From Candidatus Brocadia sp. WS118 (GTDB lineage: Bacteria; Planctomycetota; Brocadiia; Brocadiales; Brocadiaceae): a stretch of 39,780 bases of DNA. The notes beneath the pieces were generated by a model. It saw nothing but the letters and a program-made list of their open reading frames with translations, was not told the origin of the DNA and searched no databases. The position numbers and the translations under genes are program-made. Shown here one piece after another: positions 12,004 to 17,577 of this stretch; position 1 is the first letter of the stretch; each line of letters opens with the position of its first letter. The stretch is taken from NCBI GenBank assembly GCA_007618135.1, contig PHFX01000165.1, positions 1 through 39,780 on the forward strand, in the 5' to 3' direction.

Positions 12004-12279
12004 ATGAAAGTTACAAGTAGATACGAAGCATTAGGAATACCATTACCAAATCCAAAGACTATGTGTAAAGGTCAATGTGAAGGCACAGGATGGTATCCAA
12101 CACAAGGAAGAAACAGAAAAGGAGAAGTATATGTTGCAGAAGCGAGTGAAACAGACCTAAAACTTTGGGACCAAGCACATAATAAGGGAAATATATTTCA
12201 ACGATTGTGGCACAAATATCATTGTGACGGGTGGCATTTTGTAAAGTGTCCAGATTGTAAAGGAACAGGCAAGGTCTAG
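12004..12279 (+). CDS. Zinc-ribbon protein, DnaJ-like (91 aa)
   Basis: CKGQCEGTGWYP near the N-terminus and CPDCKGTGK at the C-terminus are two halves of a CxxCxGxG zinc module about 60 residues apart, with a helical insert between. Such proteins occur in phage accessory regions with unknown roles. The gene has a cassette leader and is followed by a strong GGAGGAAAG for the next. Confidence 0.65.
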   Translation: MKVTSRYEALGIPLPNPKTMCKGQCEGTGWYPTQGRNRKGEVYVAEASETDLKLWDQAHNKGNIFQRLWHKYHCDGWHFVKCPDCKGTGKV

Positions 12280-12308
12280 CCCACTCACTCTATACGGAGG
12301 AAAGAAAT

Positions 12309-12509
12309 ATGAAATACATTGATAGCAAAGGAAACGAAGTAAAGTTACAAGACCCACGGAAAACTGGAACAGTTATGGGTGTTTGGAGTTGCTTAGGTTG
12401 TATGCCGTCAAGAAGAATGAAGAATGGGAAAAGGGTTTGTGGACACACAGAAGATACAAGTTATGTAGCACCTGTATTTAATTTAGGTTTGTCTAGCTCT
12501 ATACGCTAA
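12309..12509 (+). CDS. Small Cys-rich protein, hypothetical (66 aa)
   Basis: WSCLGCMPSRR and RVCGHTED provide C-x2-C and C-G-H, a likely zinc site. Preceded by GGAGGAAAG. The last codons overlap a small TAGC/GCTA hairpin (12494/12505) that may belong to the leader of the next gene. Confidence 0.55.
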   Translation: MKYIDSKGNEVKLQDPRKTGTVMGVWSCLGCMPSRRMKNGKRVCGHTEDTSYVAPVFNLGLSSSIR

Positions 12510-12519
12510 GAAAGGAAAT

Positions 12520-12708
12520 ATGACAGAAGAACAAGTTATAGATTATTTACGGAAATACTCATTGAAGTCATCGTTTCTTTTTAAGCTATTGCTATATAGT
12601 ATTCTCCCCTGTTGGTTGCGGGGGCATACTGTCGCAAGGAAAGACGCAATTAAATATAGTCTTGGGAAAACGGTTCGATGTTTTAAGTGCAAAAGGAAAA
12701 TTTTATGA
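12520..12708 (+). CDS. Small membrane/zinc protein, hypothetical (62 aa)
   Basis: A hydrophobic centre (FLFKLLLYSILPCWL) and a C-terminal CFKCKRKIL. The first part is helical (TEEQVIDYLRKYS). The stop overlaps the next start by ATGA. The family is not recognised. Confidence 0.5.
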   Translation: MTEEQVIDYLRKYSLKSSFLFKLLLYSILPCWLRGHTVARKDAIKYSLGKTVRCFKCKRKIL

Positions 12709-12944
12709 AACGATTACTGTGTTGGCTGAAAACAATATGGGAGTTTGATACGTTCTGGATGGCATGGACGACCTTTGGAGCGGTCTATGTCGCCCATGAG
12801 TATCGGGAATGGAAAAACACCAAGCACACGCAAACGCTGAAATGTGATGTGTGTGGGGACAAGTCTATTTGTAAATGGAAAGGGATAAATCCCTTCTGGA
12901 ATCCAAGGAACTCAAAATTAAGTTCCTTGAATACAGAGCGTTAG
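12705..12944 (+). CDS. Small membrane-associated Cys-rich protein, hypothetical (79 aa)
   Basis: A Trp-rich N-terminus (LLCWLKTIWEFDTFWMAWTTFGAVYVA) suggests membrane insertion, followed by CDVCGDKSICKW, a zinc-like site. The 3' end of the coding region holds an 8-bp hairpin, AAGGAACT/AGTTCCTT (12905/12921). The ATG at 12705 is preferred for the ATGA overlap. Confidence 0.5.
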   Translation: MKRLLCWLKTIWEFDTFWMAWTTFGAVYVAHEYREWKNTKHTQTLKCDVCGDKSICKWKGINPFWNPRNSKLSSLNTER

Positions 12945-12952
12945 AATAGGCT

Positions 12953-12976
12953 CCCTCTGCCAGAGTGAGGGAAAAG
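12953..12976 (+). promoter_or_regulatory. Hairpin plus Shine-Dalgarno cassette
   Basis: CCCTC/GAGGG (12953/12967), or the alternative CTCT/AGAG inside it, followed by AAAAGGA and ATG at 12983. It starts a few bases after the previous stop. Confidence 0.5.
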
Positions 12977-12982
12977 GACTTT

Positions 12983-13108
12983 ATGAAAAAGTACGTTGCA
13001 TACGGAGATTTAGAAAAAGTAGTGAAGCCTGAAATTGATAAATGGCTAAATAAACGAAAAAAATTATTACTTAAAAAATTATTTCAATCAAAAAGAGCAA
13101 AATCGTAA
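12983..13108 (+). CDS. Small basic helical protein (41 aa)
   Basis: MKKYVAYGDLEKVVKPEIDK then a Lys/Leu-rich amphipathic helix (NKRKKLLLKKLFQSKR). It sits between two hairpin-SD cassettes, which supports translation. Function unknown. Confidence 0.5.
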   Translation: MKKYVAYGDLEKVVKPEIDKWLNKRKKLLLKKLFQSKRAKS

Positions 13109-13112
13109 TCGG

Positions 13113-13143
13113 CTCCCCATTCCGATAGATGGGAGAGGAGGGA
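13113..13143 (+). promoter_or_regulatory. Hairpin plus Shine-Dalgarno cassette
   Basis: CTCCCCAT pairs with ATGGGAG with one bulged C (13113-13135, 8-nt loop), then GAGGAGGGAAG and ATG at 13148. Confidence 0.6.
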
Positions 13144-13147
13144 AGAT

Positions 13148-13381
13148 ATGGGTACTGATGCAACATTTATTATTACTGTTCTTATTCCTTCATGGAAACA
13201 GGGAGAGCATACGTTTGGTCCGACAATGGCTCGTTGGATACTGAAGATTCCCTATGAAAAATGCGTTGGGGAATTGGGATATGACAACGCAATAATTAAA
13301 CAAGAGTTATATAAATCACAACCGCAGTTGTCTGATTTGGAAGTTCTGGATATTGAATACACTAATATTTTAATTGCGTAG
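13148..13381 (+). CDS. Hypothetical protein (77 aa)
   Basis: A 77-residue product with a beta-like start (TDATFIITVLIPSW) and an amphipathic C-terminus. No recognised family; cassette leader and strong SD support expression. Confidence 0.5.
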   Translation: MGTDATFIITVLIPSWKQGEHTFGPTMARWILKIPYEKCVGELGYDNAIIKQELYKSQPQLSDLEVLDIEYTNILIA

Positions 13382-13391
13382 TTCGTTAATC

Positions 13392-13413
13392 CCCCTATGG
13401 GGAAGAAAGGAAA
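13392..13413 (+). promoter_or_regulatory. Hairpin plus Shine-Dalgarno cassette
   Basis: CCCC-TAT-GGGG (13392-13402), then AAGAAAGGAAAG and ATG at 13416. Very similar in size and stem to the cassette at 9986. Confidence 0.65.
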
Positions 13414-13415
13414 GT

Positions 13416-13601
13416 ATGGCACTAAATATTGGAGGAGATAGATACGAGTTTGAACTAACCGTTAAGCATTATGGGAAGGAACAGAAGTTCAGCCCCTACG
13501 AGAGAGAAAAAGAACCTGAAGAGAAACTGATGGAAAACCTTGAGTTTAAGAGTCTTACGGCGGTTGAGGTTATGAGAAAGTTATTGGATTATGTCAGGTA
13601 A
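13416..13601 (+). CDS. Hypothetical protein (61 aa)
   Basis: MALNIGGDRYEFELTVKHYGKE..., charged, with a C-terminal helix (TAVEVMRKLLDYVR). An in-frame start at 13374 lies upstream of the hairpin and is rejected. The family is not recognised. Confidence 0.5.
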   Translation: MALNIGGDRYEFELTVKHYGKEQKFSPYEREKEPEEKLMENLEFKSLTAVEVMRKLLDYVR

Positions 13602-13603
13602 CA

Positions 13604-13626
13604 CGCCTATTATGGCGAGAAAGGAG
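13604..13626 (+). promoter_or_regulatory. Hairpin plus Shine-Dalgarno cassette
   Basis: CGCC-TATTAT-GGCG (13604-13617), then AGAAAGGAGAG and ATG at 13630. Confidence 0.6.
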
Positions 13627-13629
13627 AGT

Positions 13630-13824
13630 ATGAAAAAATATTTATTTTTAGGAGAGGACAGTATTCAAACAGATCCTACATCGAGTAAAAAATATAAAAA
13701 GTTTATTGAAGTGCTTGGGGAAGGAGACTCTATTGCAGAAATGGCTCGAGAGTACCCTATGCCCTCCATCATTAGCAAGGGAAGGGTCTATAAACTTATT
13801 GAAATTGAATTACGGGAAAAGTAA
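13630..13824 (+). CDS. Hypothetical protein (64 aa)
   Basis: A 64-residue product with a beta-alpha look (KKYLFLGEDSIQ ... KKFIEVLGEGDSIAEMAREY) and a C-terminal strand-like VYKLIEIEL. No recognised family. Confidence 0.5.
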   Translation: MKKYLFLGEDSIQTDPTSSKKYKKFIEVLGEGDSIAEMAREYPMPSIISKGRVYKLIEIELREK

Positions 13825-13844
13825 CGCCTAACGGCGGGAAGGAG
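13825..13844 (+). promoter_or_regulatory. Hairpin plus Shine-Dalgarno cassette
   Basis: CGCC-TAAC-GGCG (13825-13836), then GGAAGGAGA and ATG at 13848. The hairpin starts 1 nt after the previous stop. Confidence 0.6.
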
Positions 13845-13847
13845 AAT

Positions 13848-14258
13848 ATGAATAAATTATTTACTTATATTTTTTCTATTTATTTAACGATAGTAACACC
13901 GTCTATTCTTACTACGGAAATAAATCAATATAGAAAAGATAATGGAGTATCACAAGTAACCGAGAATTCATTATTAAATATCTCAGCAACAAAAAAAGCA
14001 TGTGATATGTATAAGAGAGGATATTGGTCACATGATACCCCTGAAGGAACGCCATTTTTTATACTGATAAAAAAAGTAGGCTACTGGTACAGAATAGCGG
14101 GGGAGAACATTATAAGAAATAATACCGATCCTAAAATCATGGTGGAAAAGTGGTCAAAAAGTCCGACCCATAATAAAGTTATGTTAGATGGAAGATATAC
14201 CGACATAGGGGTAGGATATTGCGGAAATATTGTTGTGACGCACTACGGAGATTTATAA
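13848..14258 (+). CDS. Secreted CAP-domain (SCP/PR-1, YkwD-like) protein
   Basis: A 136-residue product with an N-terminal signal-like hydrophobic segment (LFTYIFSIYLTIVTPSIL) then a CAP domain: EINQYRKDNGV, ATKKACDMYKRGYWSHDTPEG (CAP His in SHD), RIAGENI, and WSKSPTHNKVMLDGRYTDIGVGY (second His). Bacterial CAP proteins of this type are exported and of unknown activity. Seen in a lytic-looking phage it could act at the host envelope or on a competitor, but this is speculation. The domain call is strong from motif order; length is normal for a minimal CAP domain. Confidence 0.83.
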   Translation: MNKLFTYIFSIYLTIVTPSILTTEINQYRKDNGVSQVTENSLLNISATKKACDMYKRGYWSHDTPEGTPFFILIKKVGYWYRIAGENIIRNNTDPKIMVEKWSKSPTHNKVMLDGRYTDIGVGYCGNIVVTHYGDL

Positions 14259-14277
14259 AAAACGCATTGACGAAATA

Positions 14278-14286
14278 TGGTAAAAT
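14278..14286 (+). promoter_or_regulatory. Extended -10 promoter giving a leaderless mRNA
   Basis: TGGTAAAAT (14278-14286) is 6 nt upstream of a GTG start at 14293. A TTGACG lies only 8 nt upstream of the -10, too near to act as a normal -35. Confidence 0.65.
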
Positions 14287-14292
14287 AATCCC

Positions 14293-14622
14293 GTGAGAAA
14301 CTTGTGTGTACCCTGTCATCGTATTCATAACGATACATATTGGAAATATTCTCTTTATAGAACCGTATATGGAGAAAAATACGGATACTTCTGTAGTCTA
14401 TGGTTTAAACCGTCAAAACCTGAGTTTGTTCCTCCCCGTGTTAAAGAACAGCGAAATGAGTTTGCAAAATCACTTTTACAGCCCACCAGAGGGGGCGAGT
14501 GGTCAAAAGAGTATATAGATGCCTTTGGGACAAAAAACCTTAATATAACCGAAAAAGAGGCACGGAACGCAAAACCAGTGTGGAAAGACATTCTCCCGTC
14601 ACAGTGGGAGAAAAGTAAATAA
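14293..14622 (+). CDS. Hypothetical protein with N-terminal Cys/His motif, GTG start (109 aa)
   Basis: MRNLCVPCHRIHNDTYW has C-x2-C-H-x2-H, a compact zinc-like site at the very N-terminus. The rest is basic and Pro-rich (KPSKPEFVPPRVKEQ). The GTG at 14293 has no Shine-Dalgarno but sits 6 nt after a -10 box. Near the 3' end TTCTCCC/GGGAGAA (14591/14606) can form a 7-bp hairpin about 10 nt before a T6 tract, a weak terminator candidate. Confidence 0.6.
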   Translation: MRNLCVPCHRIHNDTYWKYSLYRTVYGEKYGYFCSLWFKPSKPEFVPPRVKEQRNEFAKSLLQPTRGGEWSKEYIDAFGTKNLNITEKEARNAKPVWKDILPSQWEKSK

Positions 14623-14635
14623 TTTTTTATATCGT

Positions 14636-14932
14636 ATGAAACGCCGAAAGAACGGCACTCCGTATGATATAGCGCAATTTAGCGAGGAAGGAATGCCTAT
14701 GTGGACACCAAATAGTATCATCCGTCATAAACATACGGGTATTGAACTTCTTGTTGTTCATGTGTATAGAAATTGCACTATTGTTGTTTCTTTATCAGAA
14801 ACAGAACCCCTTGTCACTCCACGGGCACTCCTAGAACGAGACTATCACTATTTTGCTAGAGATACTGATATGAAAAACACCGATGAAGTGAATTATGAAG
14901 GATCGTGGAAATATAGCCCTGTAAAAATGTAA
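14636..14932 (+). CDS. Hypothetical protein (98 aa)
   Basis: A 98-residue product with a beta-rich middle (SIIRHKHTGIELLVVHVYRNCTIVV). There is no Shine-Dalgarno; the upstream is TTTTTTATATCGT. Short gap to the next small gene. The family is not recognised. Confidence 0.5.
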   Translation: MKRRKNGTPYDIAQFSEEGMPMWTPNSIIRHKHTGIELLVVHVYRNCTIVVSLSETEPLVTPRALLERDYHYFARDTDMKNTDEVNYEGSWKYSPVKM

Positions 14933-14933
14933 T

Positions 14934-15029
14934 ATGAAAAAACAATTAAAGTTTTTTATATGTCCCGCTTCTATTTACGGTCATATAAAGAAAAAGGGAT
15001 ATTGTATATTTTGCGGAAAAAAACTATGA
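14934..15029 (+). CDS. Zinc-knuckle micropeptide (31 aa)
   Basis: MKKQLKFFICPASIYGHIKK then YCIFCGKKL. Cys/His spacing allows a zinc site. Its stop overlaps the next ATG (ATGA at 15026), supporting coupled translation. Confidence 0.4.
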   Translation: MKKQLKFFICPASIYGHIKKKGYCIFCGKKL

Positions 15030-15280
15030 CAGCAGAATGGATACAAACAATACTGACGTTTTTTATCGGCTACGCACTGGGAAACGGAAAGCTAACGAAA
15101 GAAAACGTTAAAAAAGCGGAAGACTATTTAAAAAAGAAAATACTTCCCCATGAAGTAGGTGTGGTTACCCGACCATCCCCTGAAAAGCTCAAAACATGGG
15201 CAAATCCTACGAAAGAAGCGGAAGAAGAAGCGTTTAAGGAAAGTTTTACCAAAGACATAGGTGATCCGACAAAAATATGA
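15026..15280 (+). CDS. Small membrane-anchored helical protein (84 aa)
   Basis: MTAEWIQTILTFFIGYALGNG forms one short hydrophobic segment, followed by a charged helix (LTKENVKKAEDYLKKKI) and an acidic C-terminus. The start at 15026 is chosen for the ATGA overlap; an upstream ATG at 14960 lies inside the preceding gene. Function unknown. Confidence 0.5.
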   Translation: MTAEWIQTILTFFIGYALGNGKLTKENVKKAEDYLKKKILPHEVGVVTRPSPEKLKTWANPTKEAEEEAFKESFTKDIGDPTKI

Positions 15281-15438
15281 GTGGAAAAGTTATTAAAATA
15301 ATTAGAGATTTTTGTTTAGTACACCATAAAAACTATCGAGTGTATAAGGAGAGGTTTAAATATTTGCCTAAGCATGCAAAAATGGAAGTTATTAAAATGA
15401 TGTTAAAGTCTATGCCTAGTGAAAAGTATGAAAATTGA
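15277..15438 (+). CDS. Small basic protein, hypothetical (53 aa)
   Basis: MSGKVIKIIRDFCLVHHKNY..., Lys-rich with helical C-terminus (AKMEVIKMMLKSM). It overlaps its neighbours by 4 nt upstream and 11 nt downstream. The family is not recognised. Confidence 0.5.
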   Translation: MSGKVIKIIRDFCLVHHKNYRVYKERFKYLPKHAKMEVIKMMLKSMPSEKYEN

Positions 15439-15949
15439 AAAACGATTAATTAGTGAATTAAAGGAGTGGGATAAAAATCCACGAACAATAAGTAAGGATG
15501 CTTTCGATCGGTTAAAGTATCAAGTGGAAAAATTAAAGGATTATAAACCTCTTCTTATTACTCCCGATAACGTGGTTATTGGTGGGAACATGCGTCTAAA
15601 AGCATATAGAGAGCTTGGCATAAAAGAAACAATGGTGTCAGTTGTTGATCCCAAGAATGAAAACGAGAAATGGGAGTATGCACTTTCTGACAATGATCAT
15701 GTTGGAGCAACAGATAGCGATATGCTTGCTAATGAAATGCCAAATCTTGATATTGAATGGTCTAAATACGCTGTGGATATTAAGGAGCCGACAAACTTAC
15801 AGGAATTATTAAATCAGTTTAAACCTGTTGAGGAGGATGAAGCTCCAGAGGTATCAAATGAACCCGCTATATCAAAATTGGGTGAGAAATATAGGCTCGG
15901 TAAATGGATATATTGCCCGAAGTGTCATAAGAAACATCATCTTGAATAA
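15428..15949 (+). CDS. ParB-like nuclease-fold domain protein, N-terminal half of a split ParB-methyltransferase
   Basis: A 173-residue product. LISELKEWDKNPRTISKDAFDRL, then LLITPDNVVIGGNMRLKAYRELGI (the GG-R core of ParB-like domains) and LSDNDHVG match the ParB/sulfiredoxin-fold domain normally fused in front of phage DNA methyltransferases. In such fusions a LGxxYxLGxHxLMCGDST linker follows. Here LGEKYRLGKW is followed by a zinc-ribbon half (CPKCHKKHH) and a TAA stop, and the same frame then reads LMCGDT beyond the stop (15950-15967). So the fusion has been broken and the methyltransferase is now separate at 16459. The role is probably accessory to DNA methylation, not plasmid partition. 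Confidence 0.8.
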   Translation: MKIEKRLISELKEWDKNPRTISKDAFDRLKYQVEKLKDYKPLLITPDNVVIGGNMRLKAYRELGIKETMVSVVDPKNENEKWEYALSDNDHVGATDSDMLANEMPNLDIEWSKYAVDIKEPTNLQELLNQFKPVEEDEAPEVSNEPAISKLGEKYRLGKWIYCPKCHKKHHLE

Positions 15950-15977
15950 TTGATGTGCGGTGATACAATAGTGGCAT
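15950..15977 (+). other. Remnant methyltransferase motif that also forms the HNH-gene promoter
   Basis: After the ParB stop, the same frame reads LMCGDTIVAYGM and then another stop. LMCGDT repeats the LMCGDST that opens the methyltransferase core at about 16525. The codons GGT GAT ACA ATA supply TGATACAAT (15961-15969), an extended -10 that lies 8 nt before the HNH start codon. So a coding relic appears to have been reused as the promoter. Confidence 0.6.
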
Positions 15978-16475
15978 ATGGAATGTAAAGTATGCCACAA
16001 GATGTTTGAACCGAGGCATTTCAATCAAAAATGTTGTTCTGATGAGTGTCGGAAACGGGCAAGGGCAATAACAGTTAGAAAATATAAGGATACTGATAAA
16101 GGAAAGGCATGTCGTGATAGATGGTATAAAAGCGACGCCCGAAAGATAACAGAATATAGATATAGGTCAAAGGAAAGGTCAAAGGCATTACAGGTTATAC
16201 GGACAACACGATATTATAAAAGGTATCCAGAAAAGAAAAAGCAAAAGGATAAAGAATACGGTTTTAGACGTAGAGGATATAACGCAGGATATATTGATTG
16301 GGAAGCAGTAGAAAATATGGATAAGGTTTGTAAAAAATGTGGTATAACGGATGATTTAACGATTGACCATATTCGACCATTATCAAAAGGCGGGACAAAC
16401 GATATAAGTAATTTGCAGATTTTATGCAGACGATGTAACGCAAGTAAGGGCGCAAAATATGAAATACAAATGTGA
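15978..16475 (+). CDS. HNH homing-type endonuclease
   Basis: A 165-residue product with an N-terminal zinc finger (CKVCHKMF...CCSDEC), a long basic helical DNA-binding region (Lys/Arg/Tyr-rich, 30-105), and a C-terminal HNH domain: CKKCGITDDLTIDHIRPLSKGGTNDISNLQILCRRCN, with the catalytic DHI His, the NLQ Asn and two zinc pairs. It is typical of free-standing homing endonucleases that spread by cutting alleles lacking them. It sits exactly between the two halves of a ParB-methyltransferase gene, as an invading element would. Its start lies 8 nt after a -10 box, so a leaderless mRNA is likely; the 3' end overlaps the methyltransferase by 17 nt. Confidence 0.88.
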   Translation: MECKVCHKMFEPRHFNQKCCSDECRKRARAITVRKYKDTDKGKACRDRWYKSDARKITEYRYRSKERSKALQVIRTTRYYKRYPEKKKQKDKEYGFRRRGYNAGYIDWEAVENMDKVCKKCGITDDLTIDHIRPLSKGGTNDISNLQILCRRCNASKGAKYEIQM

Positions 16476-17265
16476 TTGCGGACACGAATTTGAATATCAG
16501 GAAAGCGATATACAATCGCATTACTTAATGTGCGGGGACAGCACGAAGATTGAGGATGTGGAAAAACTTATGGATGGGAAGAAGGCGGATATGGTATTTA
16601 CTGACCCGCCGTATGGGGTTAGTTATGGAGATAAAAATTTGTTCCTGAATGCTGTTTGGCCTGCCAATCGCATTCAGGAAAATATTGATAACGATACAAA
16701 GACCGTAAAAGAAATGAAGGATTTATGGACGCAGGCATTCACTAATTGCAACGTATTTACGAAAGACGGCGGAGCATATTACGGGTGTAGCCCGCAGGGT
16801 GGTGAACTGATGATGATGATGATGTCATGGCTCGAAGCGGGATGGGAACTAAAACAGCAAATTATATGGGTAAAAAATAACATTGTGTTAGGTCGGAGCG
16901 ATTATCACTATAAACATGAGCCTATTTTATACGGATGGAAAACGGGTAAAGCACATCAATTTTACGGTGGGACTGGTGAGAATACCGTATGGGAAATAAA
17001 CAAACCTCAAGTAAGCGACTTACACCCGACCATGAAGCCCGTTGCACTTGTTTTGAAAGCAATAAAAAACTCTAGTAAAGAGGAGGATATTATTTTAGAC
17101 TTATTTATGGGATCAGGTACAACGATTATCGCATCAGAACAGTCAAATCGCATAGCATACGGCATGGAGCTTGACCCCCATTACTGTGATGTCATCAGAA
17201 AACGCTATGCCAAGGTTATCGGCAAGGAGGAAGAATGGCAGACGATAACTCCAATAATCAAATAG
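16459..17265 (+). CDS. DNA (N4-cytosine/N6-adenine) methyltransferase, beta-class order
   Basis: A 268-residue product. DPPYGV at residues 49-54 (motif IV) comes before LDLFMGSGTT near residue 216 (motif I, AdoMet binding), the beta-class order. HPTMKPVAL and YGMELDPHYCDVIRKRY complete the usual C-terminal part. It transfers a methyl group from AdoMet to an exocyclic amino group in DNA and may protect phage DNA from host restriction. The N-terminus carries YKCDCGHEF, the second half of a zinc ribbon whose first half ends the ParB-like protein, then HYLMCGDSTK. The gene overlaps TerS by 31 nt. No cognate restriction enzyme is seen. Confidence 0.9.
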   Translation: MKYKCDCGHEFEYQESDIQSHYLMCGDSTKIEDVEKLMDGKKADMVFTDPPYGVSYGDKNLFLNAVWPANRIQENIDNDTKTVKEMKDLWTQAFTNCNVFTKDGGAYYGCSPQGGELMMMMMSWLEAGWELKQQIIWVKNNIVLGRSDYHYKHEPILYGWKTGKAHQFYGGTGENTVWEINKPQVSDLHPTMKPVALVLKAIKNSSKEEDIILDLFMGSGTTIIASEQSNRIAYGMELDPHYCDVIRKRYAKVIGKEEEWQTITPIIK

Positions 17266-17576
17266 AAAATACTGGTAAAGAATTGGTAAGAGATGAGAAT
17301 GGTCGTGTTGTTAGTGGCGTTCTCAATCCCAATGGAAGACCCAAAAAGGGTCACTCAATCACGGAGACTATAAGGGCAATGATGGATGAAAGACCAGAAA
17401 TTAAAAGAGCACTGGGTACAACAATAATTAAAATGGCTTTAGAGGACAAGGATATAACCGCCATTAAAATGTTATGGAATTATTTAGATGGCATGCCTCT
17501 TCAGTCATCTGATGTAACAAGTGCTGGAGAAAAACTAGAGTCACCCAAAATAACTATTGAAACGATAGGAAAATGA
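17235..17576 (+). CDS. terS: Probable terminase small subunit (DUF5681-like)
   Basis: A 113-residue product. LNPNGRPKKGHS matches the NPxGRPxGxx motif of DUF5681-type proteins found just upstream of large terminases. The helical remainder (ALGTTIIKMALEDKDITAIKMLWNYLDGMP) fits a small-terminase oligomer. It ends 1 nt before TerL. The position carries most of the weight. Confidence 0.75.
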   Translation: MADDNSNNQIENTGKELVRDENGRVVSGVLNPNGRPKKGHSITETIRAMMDERPEIKRALGTTIIKMALEDKDITAIKMLWNYLDGMPLQSSDVTSAGEKLESPKITIETIGK

Positions 17577-17577
17577 A

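Noticed and set aside
15428-15949. Chromosome or plasmid partition ParB with parS sites
   Set aside because: Only the N-terminal nuclease-fold domain is present, with no HTH or ParA neighbour; the context is a methyltransferase.
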